Shown here: piece after piece, positions 20,223 through 28,956 of the stretch
Layout of the letters: the number at the start of each line of letters is the position of its first letter
How positions within the stretch are numbered: position 1 is the stretch's first letter
From: Rhodococcus sp. PAMC28707
GTDB lineage: Bacteria; Actinomycetota; Actinomycetes; Mycobacteriales; Mycobacteriaceae
DNA: 64,000 nt
Direction of reading: 5' to 3'
NCBI RefSeq assembly: GCF_004795915.1
Contig: NZ_CP039253.1
Coordinates: forward strand, 1,116,001 to 1,180,000
Notes under the pieces: generated by a model
Seen by the model: only the letters and a program-made list of their open reading frames with translations
Databases searched by the model: none
Told to the model about the DNA's origin: nothing
Made by a program: the position numbers and the translations under genes

Positions 20223-20846
20223 ATGGCCGTAATGAAGGAGATCAACAAGTGGATCGGTAGCCGGCCGACGGGTCTGCCTACTCGGTCGAAGCCTCCCGGC
20301 CCAATTCTGCTGGCGTTCGTCACCGTCGCAGTCATCGTGTGGGTGTGCCTGGACCGGAATTGGTGGTCGTCCCCTTTCGGTTCGTACACGTGGCTCGATC
20401 CCCTCCTCGCCGCGATGGCGTGCGTGCTGATATTTCTGGTGACCGGTCTGGTCTGGGCTATTCGCACCCTCTACGTTCTGGGTCGGGACCAGCGATGGGC
20501 GTGGTGGGTCGTACCGGCCCCAGCAGTCGTCCTCACCGGACTCGCCTTCCTGGCGCTGATGCCATCGACGTCGTTCCTCGATGAGCGGAGCGAATTCGAG
20601 GCCATTGCAGTCGCCATACATAACAAGCCCGGGGCCTATCGAGAGCACTTCGAGATCGGGCCCTTCGACATCAGAAGGGCCAGCAGTTCACCGACGGGTG
20701 AGGTGTATTTCGCCGGCAACGCAGGCATTTTCAGCACCTCCACCGGATGGGTCTACTCCCCAGACACCGAACCGGCAGGATTCACTACCCTCACCCACCT
20801 CGGCGGCCCCTGGTACGAGTACGAGTACGAGTACGCGCGGGGCTGA
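20223..20846 (+). CDS. Hypothetical membrane protein with extracytoplasmic tail
   Basis: A 207-residue protein with three hydrophobic segments (about 27-43, 58-82 and 94-113) and a soluble C-terminal domain containing GEVYFAGNAGIF and GWVYSPD. It ends in a tandem YEYEYEY tract encoded by a 6-bp repeat at 20814-20837. ATG at 20223 is used; ATG at 20232 is possible. It has the same architecture as 19009-19608. Unknown function. Confidence 0.68.
   Translation: MAVMKEINKWIGSRPTGLPTRSKPPGPILLAFVTVAVIVWVCLDRNWWSSPFGSYTWLDPLLAAMACVLIFLVTGLVWAIRTLYVLGRDQRWAWWVVPAPAVVLTGLAFLALMPSTSFLDERSEFEAIAVAIHNKPGAYREHFEIGPFDIRRASSSPTGEVYFAGNAGIFSTSTGWVYSPDTEPAGFTTLTHLGGPWYEYEYEYARG
20814..20837. repeat. Hexanucleotide microsatellite in coding sequence
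   Basis: Three exact TACGAG units followed by TACGCG, encoding the Tyr-Glu repeats at the end of the 20223-20846 protein. The tract is in frame, so slippage would change the tail length by two residues per unit. Confidence 0.75.
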
Positions 20847-20879
20847 CTATATGGCCCTTGCCGAAAGAGGAGAGCAGCA

Positions 20880-21464
20880 ATGACTTTCGAGCTGTGTGCC
20901 GATTCGACACCCGCGCTGTGGATGACTTCTCAGAACTTGCCCTGGTACCGGCTTGCCGGGCGCGGACCGATCGGCTTCGAGAAGTATGCGCGACTGTTGT
21001 TCATCCCCGACCCGGAATTCTCCGGACAGAAAACCAGCGACATCGAATTCGACGGAGACGGCCCGAGCGAACTCATGCAGGTCGCAACAGCACTCAACGT
21101 CCTGACTGGGCACACGACCACCCCGGACGAATGCTACTTCGCAATCTGGGACGGATGGGATTCCATCACCATTGCACCGTGGCCGAACTTCAAGATTCCC
21201 AACCGCGACTACTGGCTCATACGCGGCACACTCGCCGACTACGAACACTGGAACAGCGACAATCCAGCATTGTGGGCTTACGGCGACACCCCTGATCCCG
21301 CCTTCATCTTCCCTGCCGACCACGCCTGGTGCATCACCAACGATGTCGATCCGCACTTTGCCACCATCGCAGCCGCAGCTGAGGCAATCGACGAGATTCT
21401 TGGAAACGATCAAATCGACACTGTCCTCGACGACCCCGATAGTGAACCCGACTACTGGTATTAG
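20880..21464 (+). CDS. Hypothetical protein, acidic/aromatic-rich
   Basis: A 194-residue soluble protein, strongly acidic and rich in Trp, Tyr and Asp (for example YFAIWDGWDSITIAPWP and HAWCITNDVDPHFATIAA). GGAGAG lies 7 nt before the ATG. It has the look of an orphan protein family common in actinobacterial genomes, with the conserved phrase WCITNDVDPHF. It starts 33 bp after the upstream membrane-protein gene and may be co-transcribed. No function can be assigned. Confidence 0.7.
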   Translation: MTFELCADSTPALWMTSQNLPWYRLAGRGPIGFEKYARLLFIPDPEFSGQKTSDIEFDGDGPSELMQVATALNVLTGHTTTPDECYFAIWDGWDSITIAPWPNFKIPNRDYWLIRGTLADYEHWNSDNPALWAYGDTPDPAFIFPADHAWCITNDVDPHFATIAAAAEAIDEILGNDQIDTVLDDPDSEPDYWY

Positions 21465-21741
21465 TTTCTCGCGCAATGGAAGTCGGCGGGCACTTTATGA
21501 GCTCACGACCGCGGACTGCTGGCGCGTCGTCCGAGCACCGCAATTCTTACTACGACGACAGCCACGGCTGTCAGTCGACCCGCAACAAAACTTTCACGGC
21601 TGCAGCCTGACGCGGCCCGACTCCACACTTTTTTGCGGAGTTGTCATTGAATTCGAGGGGTCCGTCGGTACAGTAAACATACGGTGACCCGACGCCCGTC
21701 ACGCCTCGTCGTGCGGACTCCCCTACTGCGTCGGGAATTGG

Positions 21742-22998
21742 ATGAACGCTACAAACCCACGCACCCTCCGCGTTTTCATTGCAGGGTGGGTCATTCAGGA
21801 CGGTTCCTTTCCCCGTGCATCGATCGGAGACGCTGCAGACGTCGTCCTCGAGCACTGTTCGTCGGCGGATGCACCATCAATCTGCGATGAGACCCGTACT
21901 GCAACCGCCCGACCGGCCTACGGCAGAGGACCTACCCGGCACCGCGACGGCCAATGGCGGTGGCTTCATCTCCTCTACGGCGACGGTTGGAGCAGCAAGT
22001 GGTGGACAGATGAACCCACCCACGGTCCGGTCACACTGACGGGTATCTTCAGCGCTGGATCAGGTGAGCTGAACGGCATCGACACTCCTCCCCGCGTGTG
22101 CGGACGCATCACTCGAATGCATCTGGTGCACAAGCAGGTAGAGCCGATGGACAACGGTTGGACCGGCGTTGCCGGCACCGATCGACTTACCGAGATCGAG
22201 ACGGTTCCTGCCGCTGGCAGATGGTGGCCCACCGAGAAGACCAAAGACGGCGACTTCGTCGAATCGGGTGTCCTGCTCGAACTCGATCTAGACAATGTAC
22301 CCACGAAGCCAACACCTTTCGCGGCCGGAGCAGTGACGCTCGACGGCAATACCGTCTGGGTTATGCACCAGTCGGATCCGATCCTGCTTCGCGTTCGGAC
22401 TGCGGGCGCAACGCCGATCATCACCCGCTACGTTCTGCCGCTGACGATCGAGCCACCTGTCGACCGCTGGGCACGTCGAATACATACCGACGACGGGATC
22501 TGGATCACGTCCGAGCACGACACCCACTACTGCACCATTGATCCCGACGGGGCGTTGAGTGTCGACCGAATCATCACCGAAGGTGGTTGGGCAAGCGCAG
22601 TCCACGACGGACAGCTGTACTACCTGGGATCCACCCGATCGGCCATGAGTAGCGACCGGCGGTACGGCATCATACGCACCTACCCGGATATGCAACGAGT
22701 GCGGTTGGTGGACAGAAGAGCTCGACGCATCGTGCCGGTCGACGAACCAGAAGGCATCGCAGGCTCTCGCGCGGATCGAGCAACCGGCCCTGACGGTACG
22801 CAATGGTGCGTCGACGGGACGGAAACTTTGCGACGCATCGACCCCGACGGTACGACATCGTCCATCGACCTGCCAGGTGAAGCAGTGACCGGCACCGTCG
22901 AGTGGACGACACCGGATGCGTTCGAGGACCCGGCCAACGAGGATGTAGTTTCTTCTATCACGGTCGACGATTCTCGCTTCATCCGAAAGACGGAGTAG
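21742..22998 (+). CDS. Hypothetical beta-rich protein
   Basis: A 418-residue protein of unknown function. The second half alternates short beta-type segments with Asp-rich turns (HTDDGIWITSEHDTHYCTIDPDGALSVDR, WCVDGTETLRRIDPDG), which suggests a beta-propeller-like fold. No signal peptide is visible at the ATG at 21742, though the first 20 residues are mildly hydrophobic. The 277-bp gap before it shows no clear gene. Codon use looks genuine. Confidence 0.6.
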   Translation: MNATNPRTLRVFIAGWVIQDGSFPRASIGDAADVVLEHCSSADAPSICDETRTATARPAYGRGPTRHRDGQWRWLHLLYGDGWSSKWWTDEPTHGPVTLTGIFSAGSGELNGIDTPPRVCGRITRMHLVHKQVEPMDNGWTGVAGTDRLTEIETVPAAGRWWPTEKTKDGDFVESGVLLELDLDNVPTKPTPFAAGAVTLDGNTVWVMHQSDPILLRVRTAGATPIITRYVLPLTIEPPVDRWARRIHTDDGIWITSEHDTHYCTIDPDGALSVDRIITEGGWASAVHDGQLYYLGSTRSAMSSDRRYGIIRTYPDMQRVRLVDRRARRIVPVDEPEGIAGSRADRATGPDGTQWCVDGTETLRRIDPDGTTSSIDLPGEAVTGTVEWTTPDAFEDPANEDVVSSITVDDSRFIRKTE

Positions 22999-23135
22999 CT
23001 ACTCTGTCGGCCTTGTGCATCTGGCAGCTCTGGTCCCGCCTCAGCCGGGGGAACGATCAGGACTCGTCGCCGATATCGAAGGTCAATGAATGTCAAGCAA
23101 ACGTTTGGCCCCAATCGCCATCCAGGAGACACCCG

Positions 23136-23573
23136 CTAGCGGCGTTTGCGCATTTTCGCCAAGCTCGTCTTGCCTCCGGAGACTCCGTCGAGGCTGAATC
23201 GCCCTGCGCCGACGGCCGCCAACAGTAGGGATCCGACTCCGAGCGCTACTACCAGCTCGTAGCCGCCCTCACCGACGAAGACCCCCATGTCGTAGTGGAC
23301 GAACAGGAATGCCCCCAGCATGTCGACGAAGAGCAGAATGCCGACGATGGGAGTGAAGATGCCGAGAACGAGTGCGACTCCGCCGATGAGTTCGACGAAG
23401 GTTGCGAAGTAGGCGGATAAGCCTGGTAGAGGGACGCCCATGCCGTCGAAGGCGGCTTTCGTGGCGTCGAGGCCGTTGGTGTTGAGTTTTTGCCAACCGT
23501 GGGCGATGAAAATGATGCCGAGACCGAGTCGGGCCACCAGCGTTGCTACGTCACGGAAGATGTTCGAGTTCAT
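23136..23573 (-). CDS. DoxX-family membrane protein
   Basis: A 145-residue polytopic protein with four hydrophobic helices and the family phrase ARLGLGIIFIAHGWQKL. Also present are FVELIGGVALVLGIFTPIVGILLFVDM and a basic C-terminal tail (KTSLAKMRKRR). DoxX/YphA relatives have been linked to thiosulfate or redox stress in some bacteria, but the role here is not fixed. The ATG at 23573 has GAAGGAA upstream. It follows the GntR gene by 59 bp, which may regulate it. Confidence 0.88.
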   Translation of the reverse strand: MNSNIFRDVATLVARLGLGIIFIAHGWQKLNTNGLDATKAAFDGMGVPLPGLSAYFATFVELIGGVALVLGIFTPIVGILLFVDMLGAFLFVHYDMGVFVGEGGYELVVALGVGSLLLAAVGAGRFSLDGVSGGKTSLAKMRKRR

Positions 23574-23632
23574 GTCAGTTCCTTCGGGGCGGCAGCGAGA
23601 CACGGCAACTTTGACACAACGAGGTTGAAGCG

Positions 23633-23992
23633 TCAACTTGACGCGAGAGCCACATCGACGAGATCTCGCACTCGGGCGTCGGACAACCCTAATGCCCGAA
23701 GCTCTGCCACATACGACATCGCTGCCCGGGCGGCATTGTCCTCGGTGGGATCTCCTCCGGAAGCAATGAACGTACCGAGCCTGCCGCGAGCCTCGATGAC
23801 TCCTTGCTGCTCGAGTTCCCGGTAGGCCTTCGCCACCGTGTGCGGCGCTATCGAAAGCTCCGCAGCCAGGCCCCGGACCGTCGGAATCTTCGTCTCCGCG
23901 ATCAATTCTCCGCTTCGCACGAGATCGAGAATTCCACTGCGGAGTTGCTCGTACAGTGGGGTTTTGGATGCTGGATCGAGGTGCACTCGCAT
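23633..23992 (-). CDS. GntR-family regulator (YtrA subfamily)
   Basis: A short 119-residue GntR regulator. The wHTH (PLYEQLRSGILDLVRSGELIAETKIPTVRGLAAEL... VAKAYRELEQQGVIEARGRLGTFIA) occupies almost the whole protein, with a short C-terminal helix for dimerisation. This is the YtrA type, usually controlling nearby membrane or transport genes. ATG at 23992 (MRVHLDPASKTP). It sits between the NAD(P)-binding protein and DoxX on the same strand. Confidence 0.9.
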   Translation of the reverse strand: MRVHLDPASKTPLYEQLRSGILDLVRSGELIAETKIPTVRGLAAELSIAPHTVAKAYRELEQQGVIEARGRLGTFIASGGDPTEDNAARAAMSYVAELRALGLSDARVRDLVDVALASS

Positions 23993-24032
23993 ATGGACCC
24001 TTTGCTCAGGTGCCCCTGCAGAACCAGGACAG

Positions 24033-24689
24033 TCAGAGGGCATCTTCCAGGCGCACCCCACCAGAAGTCAACATCAGGGTCTTCCCGATCGTCGACGGCG
24101 TTTCGAGCAACGCGGCAATCACCTTTGCAACATCGCCGCGCGGCACCGTCCCTCGCTCGAGCGGTGGCTCGGACAAGGCAATATGCGCCGTCGCGTCCTC
24201 GTCGGTCAATCCTCCAGGACGAAGAATGGTCCAATCGAGTTTCGTTCTGGCTTTCAAATCCTCTTCGGCCGCCGTCTTGGCAGCCATGTACGCCTTCCAG
24301 CTGTCCTCGGCGTCATCGGCTACCGGCTCACCTGCACCGAAGGAACTGATCTGCACGAAACGCTTGACTCCGGCCCTCTCAGCGGCGTCGGCCAGCAGCA
24401 CCGAACCTGCCCGGTCCACCGAATCCTTTCTCGCGGCCCCACCCGATCCACCCGACCCGGCAGCGAATACTGCGGCGTCGGCACCGGCGAGAACTGCTGC
24501 CACCTCGTCGACCGTCGCTGTTTCCAGATCGAGCACCGCGGGAAGGGCACCCAGCGACTCCACCTCACTCGCGTGCTCGGGATTGCGAATCAATGCGACC
24601 GCGCGGTCGCCATGCGCAGTGAGCACCTGAATCAGGTGTTGCGCGATCTTTCCGTGACCTCCAGCGATAACCACTCTCAGATCCGTCAT
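24033..24689 (-). CDS. NAD(P)-binding SDR-like protein
   Basis: A 218-residue atypical short-chain dehydrogenase (NAD(P)H-binding, SDR_a5 group). The Rossmann loop is VVIAGGHGKIAQHL at the N terminus, with QISSFGAGEP and SWKAYMAAKTAAEEDLKA resembling the Tyr/Lys region and ILRPGGLTDE after it. Such proteins are often NmrA-like sensors or reductases. First gene of the 24689-23136 set with GntR and DoxX. Confidence 0.87.
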   Translation of the reverse strand: MTDLRVVIAGGHGKIAQHLIQVLTAHGDRAVALIRNPEHASEVESLGALPAVLDLETATVDEVAAVLAGADAAVFAAGSGGSGGAARKDSVDRAGSVLLADAAERAGVKRFVQISSFGAGEPVADDAEDSWKAYMAAKTAAEEDLKARTKLDWTILRPGGLTDEDATAHIALSEPPLERGTVPRGDVAKVIAALLETPSTIGKTLMLTSGGVRLEDAL

Positions 24690-24725
24690 GTCCAGTCGCC
24701 TACCCGGGTGGCAGAATCAACAAAC

Positions 24726-25073
24726 ATGGCTTCTACTGCGACTATTTACCACAACCCTCGCTGCAACACCTCTCGGACTGCGTTGAAGATCATCGAAGAA
24801 TCCGGGCTGGAACCGACGATCGTGAAATACCTGGACACACCGCCGACGAAGGACGGTCTCCGCAAGCTTCTCGACGACGCCGGCCTTTCTGCGTCGCAAG
24901 CAATCCGCAAGAAGGAACCGGTCTACAAAGAACTCGACTTGGCACACGCCTCCGAGGACCAACTCATCGCGGCGATGGTCGAACACCCCATTCTCATCGA
25001 ACGGCCGATCGTGGTGACGGACCAGGGAACGGTGCTGGCGCGACCAGCGGAGAAGGTCCGCGAAATTTTGTGA
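24726..25073 (+). CDS. arsC: Arsenate reductase (glutaredoxin-type ArsC family)
   Basis: A 115-residue thioredoxin-fold protein with the ArsC signature IYHNPRCNTSRTAL. The single N-terminal Cys is the catalytic residue. PIVVTDQGTVLARPAEKV matches the C-terminal ArsC/Spx segment. It could reduce arsenate with glutaredoxin or mycothiol help. No arsR, efflux pump or other ars gene is adjacent, so it may be a housekeeping YffB/ArsC relative. Start ATG at 24726, divergent from the SDR-like gene with only 36 bp between. Confidence 0.9.
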   Translation: MASTATIYHNPRCNTSRTALKIIEESGLEPTIVKYLDTPPTKDGLRKLLDDAGLSASQAIRKKEPVYKELDLAHASEDQLIAAMVEHPILIERPIVVTDQGTVLARPAEKVREIL

Positions 25074-25113
25074 TGCGCGGGTTCGCCGTGGGCATCGATG
25101 CCGGGCCTCCCAC

Positions 25114-26349
25114 TCATACAGGGGGCTCGAGCGCATCGCGTGCCACGGGGCACGACATGCACCGCGGACCGCCACGTCCAGAGCCCAATTCCGAACCACT
25201 GATCCGCAGCACCTCGATGCCCGACGCCTCCAACCTGGCATTTGTCTCGACATTGCGTTCATAGGCGACGACGACACCGGGGGCAAGGGCGAGGGTGTTG
25301 TTGCCGTCGTCCCATTGCTCGCGTTCGGCGGTGACATGGTCGAGTCCGGTATCGATGACTCGGAGCTTGCCGATTCCCATCGCGGCCGCTGCAGCCTCCA
25401 GAAACGGATCGGCACCGCGGATGGAAACGCCGGCATCTTCTCGACGAATCGTGTACGCCGACAACGTGTTCTGAACGGCCGGATACATCACGACGGCATC
25501 GACATCGACCATCGTGCACACGGTGTCCAGATGCATCGACGCCCGCTCCTGCGCAATAGGAACGACCAGCACCGTATGTGCCAAGTCATCCTCGATCAGG
25601 CTGCGAGACAATGCTTCTGCACCGGCAGGAGTGGTGCGCTCCCCTACCCCTACGGCCACCACACCCGGGGCGAGCAACAGCACATCGCCTCCCTCGACCG
25701 GGGCCGTCCGCGATTCGTAGGCGCGCCGAATGCCGAGGAACCTGGGATGGAACGCATAGATCAGATCGGTCAACGTCGTCTCGCGCAGTCGAGCAGGCAA
25801 CGCCAGGGATGTGATCGCGACGCGGTTACCGATCCAGAACGACGAGTCACGCGTGAACAGCAGATTCGGCAGCGGGTCGATGATGAAATCCGCTCCGTGG
25901 TGCATCCGACGAACCAGTGACGCATCACTGAGTTCGGGGTCACCGCTCTCCGCCTCCAGAAGCTCGTCGAACGTCATGCCTGCCATGAGGATCTGCGCCA
26001 ACTCCGCTGCCGGGACCCCTCGCAGATGTGCGGAAAGATCGTGCGCCAACGCGCGGCCGAGACGCCGCTCGTTCACCGCCGCCGAAATGCCCTGCATCCG
26101 CGCAGCTCCGCTCACCGTCATCGCCTCGGTGAGCAACGTCGCCAACAACAGCACTTCGACGTCGCGGCCTCGCAGCAGTTCCGCGAACGCGTCGTGCTCC
26201 TCCTGCGCTCGATCGACCCACGGGATGCCGTCGAACAGCAGTTGATCACTGTTGCGGGGTGTGAGACGTCGCAGTTCGTCGCCCGGGCGGTGAAGCATCA
26301 CCGTACGTAGCGTTCCTACCTCGGAATCAGCGCCGAGTTCTGCAGTCAT
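25114..26349 (-). CDS. arcA: Arginine deiminase
   Basis: Converts arginine to citrulline and ammonia, the first step of the arginine deiminase pathway. The 411-residue protein has the family motifs [37 protein letters not shown] (catalytic His) and the C-terminal catalytic Cys at position 400 in CMSCP. No ornithine carbamoyltransferase, carbamate kinase or antiporter gene is next to it, so a complete local ADI operon is absent, as in mycobacteria. Start ATG at 26349. Confidence 0.96.
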   Translation of the reverse strand: MTAELGADSEVGTLRTVMLHRPGDELRRLTPRNSDQLLFDGIPWVDRAQEEHDAFAELLRGRDVEVLLLATLLTEAMTVSGAARMQGISAAVNERRLGRALAHDLSAHLRGVPAAELAQILMAGMTFDELLEAESGDPELSDASLVRRMHHGADFIIDPLPNLLFTRDSSFWIGNRVAITSLALPARLRETTLTDLIYAFHPRFLGIRRAYESRTAPVEGGDVLLLAPGVVAVGVGERTTPAGAEALSRSLIEDDLAHTVLVVPIAQERASMHLDTVCTMVDVDAVVMYPAVQNTLSAYTIRREDAGVSIRGADPFLEAAAAAMGIGKLRVIDTGLDHVTAEREQWDDGNNTLALAPGVVVAYERNVETNARLEASGIEVLRISGSELGSGRGGPRCMSCPVARDALEPPV

Positions 26350-26403
26350 CAGTCAACCGTAATGCGCTGTGCGCAACCTTGGGTCATTCGCTGAACTGTC
26401 GAA

Positions 26404-27249
26404 CTATGTCCGAAGCAGCTTGCTGAACTGATCGTTGGCCTTCTGCAGCACGAACTCGTACGGTGGTGCGAACTTGCGTGCCCACCAATAGGCGAACCGA
26501 ATGTCGTTCGACGAGTACACCAGATAGCGATTCTTGACGATGCCCGCCAGGATCGCCTCGGCCACCTTCTCCGGTTCGACGGCACGCGCTTCGAACCGAT
26601 GTTGCAGCTTCTGCACTCGCGGATCGTTACGGTCGACGCCCGCGATGTCCACGGTGTCGACCAGGCCTGTCTTGACTCCGCCCGGCACGACGAGACTCAC
26701 CCCGATACCGTGCCGCTTCAGGTCGTATCGGAGCACCTCGGATGCGCCGCGCAAACCGTATTTACTCGCACTGTAGGCGGCATGCCACGGCAATGGGATC
26801 AGCCCGGCGGCCGAGGAAACGTTCACCAGGTGTCCACCCCGGCCGGCTTTCACCATCGGCGGCAGGAAGTTCTCGATGACATGGATCGGCCCCATCAGAT
26901 TTACATCGATCATGGACTTCCAGTGCCGATGCTCGAGGTTTTCCACGGTTCCCCACGCGGCAATCCCAGCGACGTTCATCACGATGTCCAGGCTGCCGCC
27001 CTCTGCGTGAACTTCGTCTGCGAATGCCGTCACATCTTCGAACACGGAAATATCGATCGCTTTTGAGCGAGAAACTATTCCACTTGCAGCCCGGACGGCG
27101 TCGACGGTGCTCTTCAGACTTATATCGTTGATGTCGGTGAGTACGAGTTCGGCACCGGCCGCACCGGCCGCGAGTGCTGTCGCACGGCCGATCCCGCTCC
27201 CAGCCCCGGTGATGAACGTCTTCTTACCGCGTAAATCGGTGATGCCCAT
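26404..27249 (-). CDS. Short-chain dehydrogenase/reductase
   Basis: Classical SDR of 281 residues: cofactor loop TGAGSGIG at 14-21, NVAG, catalytic Ser in NVSSAAG and YSASK. The C-terminal extension of about 60 residues (NRYLVYSSNDIRFAYWWARKF) is typical of membrane-associated actinobacterial SDRs. The NAD-type acidic residue in LTDIND suggests NAD(H) preference. ATG at 27249 is chosen over a long open frame to 27459. It lies 54 bp upstream of arcA on the same strand; co-transcription is possible but functional linkage is not obvious. Substrate unknown. Confidence 0.9.
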   Translation of the reverse strand: MGITDLRGKKTFITGAGSGIGRATALAAGAAGAELVLTDINDISLKSTVDAVRAASGIVSRSKAIDISVFEDVTAFADEVHAEGGSLDIVMNVAGIAAWGTVENLEHRHWKSMIDVNLMGPIHVIENFLPPMVKAGRGGHLVNVSSAAGLIPLPWHAAYSASKYGLRGASEVLRYDLKRHGIGVSLVVPGGVKTGLVDTVDIAGVDRNDPRVQKLQHRFEARAVEPEKVAEAILAGIVKNRYLVYSSNDIRFAYWWARKFAPPYEFVLQKANDQFSKLLRT

Positions 27250-27403
27250 GTCGGTGTCTCTTCTCCCCCACTCTCGGCGGCGTCCTGCGATGCGTTCCTG
27301 ACCGCACCCTACGCGTCGACCGAGTTGCCACGGGGAACACCGAGTTGTCACAGGAAGCAAAGGCGGAGGACACTGCCAAAGCAGACAAGACGAGGAGATG
27401 ACC

Positions 27404-28003
27404 ATGGCACTGGTGTCCCGAGGATTCCACGGAAAGCGTCGAGGCAACGACGGCCGCACCCCACCAGGTCAGTATCTGGTCGACGATTTCCCAGTCTTGT
27501 CCCTCGGTCCGACACCCAGGGTGGACACGGACCGGTGGCAATTCACCATCTCCACCGAGATGGGTTCGAAGCATCAGTGGAGTTGGCAACAGATGCGTGC
27601 GCTGCCGGAAGAGAAACCGACAGTAGATATTCACTGTGTCACCAAGTGGTCGAAACTCGACACTCGATGGCGTGGAATCTCGCTCGACACGCTTCTCGCC
27701 GGTATCGAAACGCAGGCCACGCACGTCATGGCGCACAGCCACGACGGCTACACCACCAATCTCCCCCTATCCGATCTGCGGGGCGGAAAAGCTTGGCTTG
27801 CATACACATTCGACGGCAAACCGTTGTCTCCCGAACACGGAGGACCAGCTCGACTTCTGGTGCCGCACCTGTACTTCTGGAAGTCCGCGAAATGGATCGA
27901 GAAGTTGACGCTGCTCATGCGGGACGAACCAGGTTTCTGGGAGCGCAACGGCTATCACGACTACGGCGATCCCTGGCAGGAACAGCGATACCAAGGAGAT
28001 TGA
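27404..28003 (+). CDS. Molybdopterin-dependent oxidoreductase (sulfite-oxidase fold)
   Basis: A 199-residue cofactor-binding domain of the sulfite oxidase/YedY fold, without haem or dimerisation domain. The Mo-ligating Cys is at about 78 in DIHCVTKWSKLDTRWRG, and HDGYTTNLPL and HGGPARLLVPHLYFWKSAKWI follow the family pattern. No Tat signal is visible, so the enzyme is probably cytosolic. ATG at 27404 is chosen because GAGGAG lies 6 nt upstream; the ATG at 27398 abuts it. The next gene, 7 bp downstream, encodes an FAD reductase that likely supplies or removes electrons. Confidence 0.9.
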   Translation: MALVSRGFHGKRRGNDGRTPPGQYLVDDFPVLSLGPTPRVDTDRWQFTISTEMGSKHQWSWQQMRALPEEKPTVDIHCVTKWSKLDTRWRGISLDTLLAGIETQATHVMAHSHDGYTTNLPLSDLRGGKAWLAYTFDGKPLSPEHGGPARLLVPHLYFWKSAKWIEKLTLLMRDEPGFWERNGYHDYGDPWQEQRYQGD

Positions 28004-28010
28004 GCGCACC

Positions 28011-28721
28011 ATGGAGTGGCTCGTCGCGACGCTTGTCGAGAAGATTCTCGAAACGCACACTGCCTGCACGCTGATCTACGACGTCGAAGGTTGGCCCGGA
28101 CACCAGCCAGGTCAACATGTCGACGTGCGTCTCACCGCCGAGGACGGGTACAGCGCGCAACGAAGTTACTCTCTCGCCCAACCGGGCGCCGGTGACCGAA
28201 TTGCGTTGACGGTTCAGACCGTCGCCGACGGCGAGGTATCGCCCTACCTGACGTCCACGCTGGAGGTCGGTGAGCAGATCGAGCTGCGCGGGCCGATCGG
28301 CGGTTGGTTCGTCTGGAACGAGGCCCGCCCGTCACCGGTCCTGCTGGTTGCGGGAGGGTCCGGCATCGTGCCGCTGATGGCGATGACGCGGGCCCGCAGT
28401 CTCAGCGCGAGGAAGACTCCGTTCCGGTTGATCTATTCGGCCAGGTCTTCGGACGACTTGATATACGCCCGAGAGCTCCGCTCACTGCCGGAGGGCGTCG
28501 AGGTCGATTATCGCTTCACCCGCGAGGCGCCGCCCGAATACGACGACCGGGTAGGCCGTCTGACTGCGCAGGATCTGGCATCGGAAAAGTGGCAACCAGA
28601 CTCCTCGCCGGACTGCTTTGTCTGCGGTCCTACCGGTTTCGTCGAGTCGACTGCCGACATGCTCGTCGAACTAGGTCACGCGCCGTACCGGATCCGAACG
28701 GAACGTTTCGGTCCGACCTGA
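28011..28721 (+). CDS. FAD/NAD(P)-binding oxidoreductase (FNR family)
   Basis: A 236-residue ferredoxin-reductase-type flavoprotein: FAD motif RSYSLA, FAD loop GEVSPYL, NAD(P) site VAGGSGIVPLMAM and the C-terminal CGPTGFVE. It lacks an iron-sulfur domain. The start is 7 bp after the Mo-oxidoreductase stop, so the two almost certainly form a redox pair. The direction of electron flow (NAD(P)H to Mo centre, as in MsrP-like reduction, or the reverse) cannot be read from sequence. Confidence 0.92.
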   Translation: MEWLVATLVEKILETHTACTLIYDVEGWPGHQPGQHVDVRLTAEDGYSAQRSYSLAQPGAGDRIALTVQTVADGEVSPYLTSTLEVGEQIELRGPIGGWFVWNEARPSPVLLVAGGSGIVPLMAMTRARSLSARKTPFRLIYSARSSDDLIYARELRSLPEGVEVDYRFTREAPPEYDDRVGRLTAQDLASEKWQPDSSPDCFVCGPTGFVESTADMLVELGHAPYRIRTERFGPT

Positions 28722-28730
28722 ACCGGTGGC

Positions 28731-28901
28731 TCACAAGCGTCGTGACATCTCGTCGCGATACTCGTTTACGGTCTGCTCGATCCGCTCGGCGTCGGCTTCA
28801 GCTCCGCGCCGACGTGCGTCGTCGGCGCGGCTCTGCAGAGTACCGATTGCTTTTCGGAGTTCGGTGTCGGACATTACGCGGTAACTCGTTGCGTGGCTCA
28901 T
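28731..28901 (-). CDS. Small helical hypothetical protein
   Basis: A 56-residue highly charged protein predicted to be two helices (SDTELRKAIGTLQSRADDARRRGAEADAERIEQTVNEYRDEM). ATG at 28901 (MSHATSYRVM) is taken; an upstream GTG is also open. Such small Arg/Glu-rich proteins are common next to oxidoreductase genes in Rhodococcus, but I know no function. It is convergent with the FAD reductase. Confidence 0.55.
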   Translation of the reverse strand: MSHATSYRVMSDTELRKAIGTLQSRADDARRRGAEADAERIEQTVNEYRDEMSRRL

Positions 28902-28956
28902 ATCACACAGTGTCCGCCGGGCAACGACCCTTAGCAAGCCTGCTCAGACGTGAGCG

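Noticed and set aside
23838..24725. Upstream extension of the arsC frame
   Set aside because: It would run antisense through the GntR and SDR-like genes; ArsC begins at the ATG at 24726 with the family N terminus.
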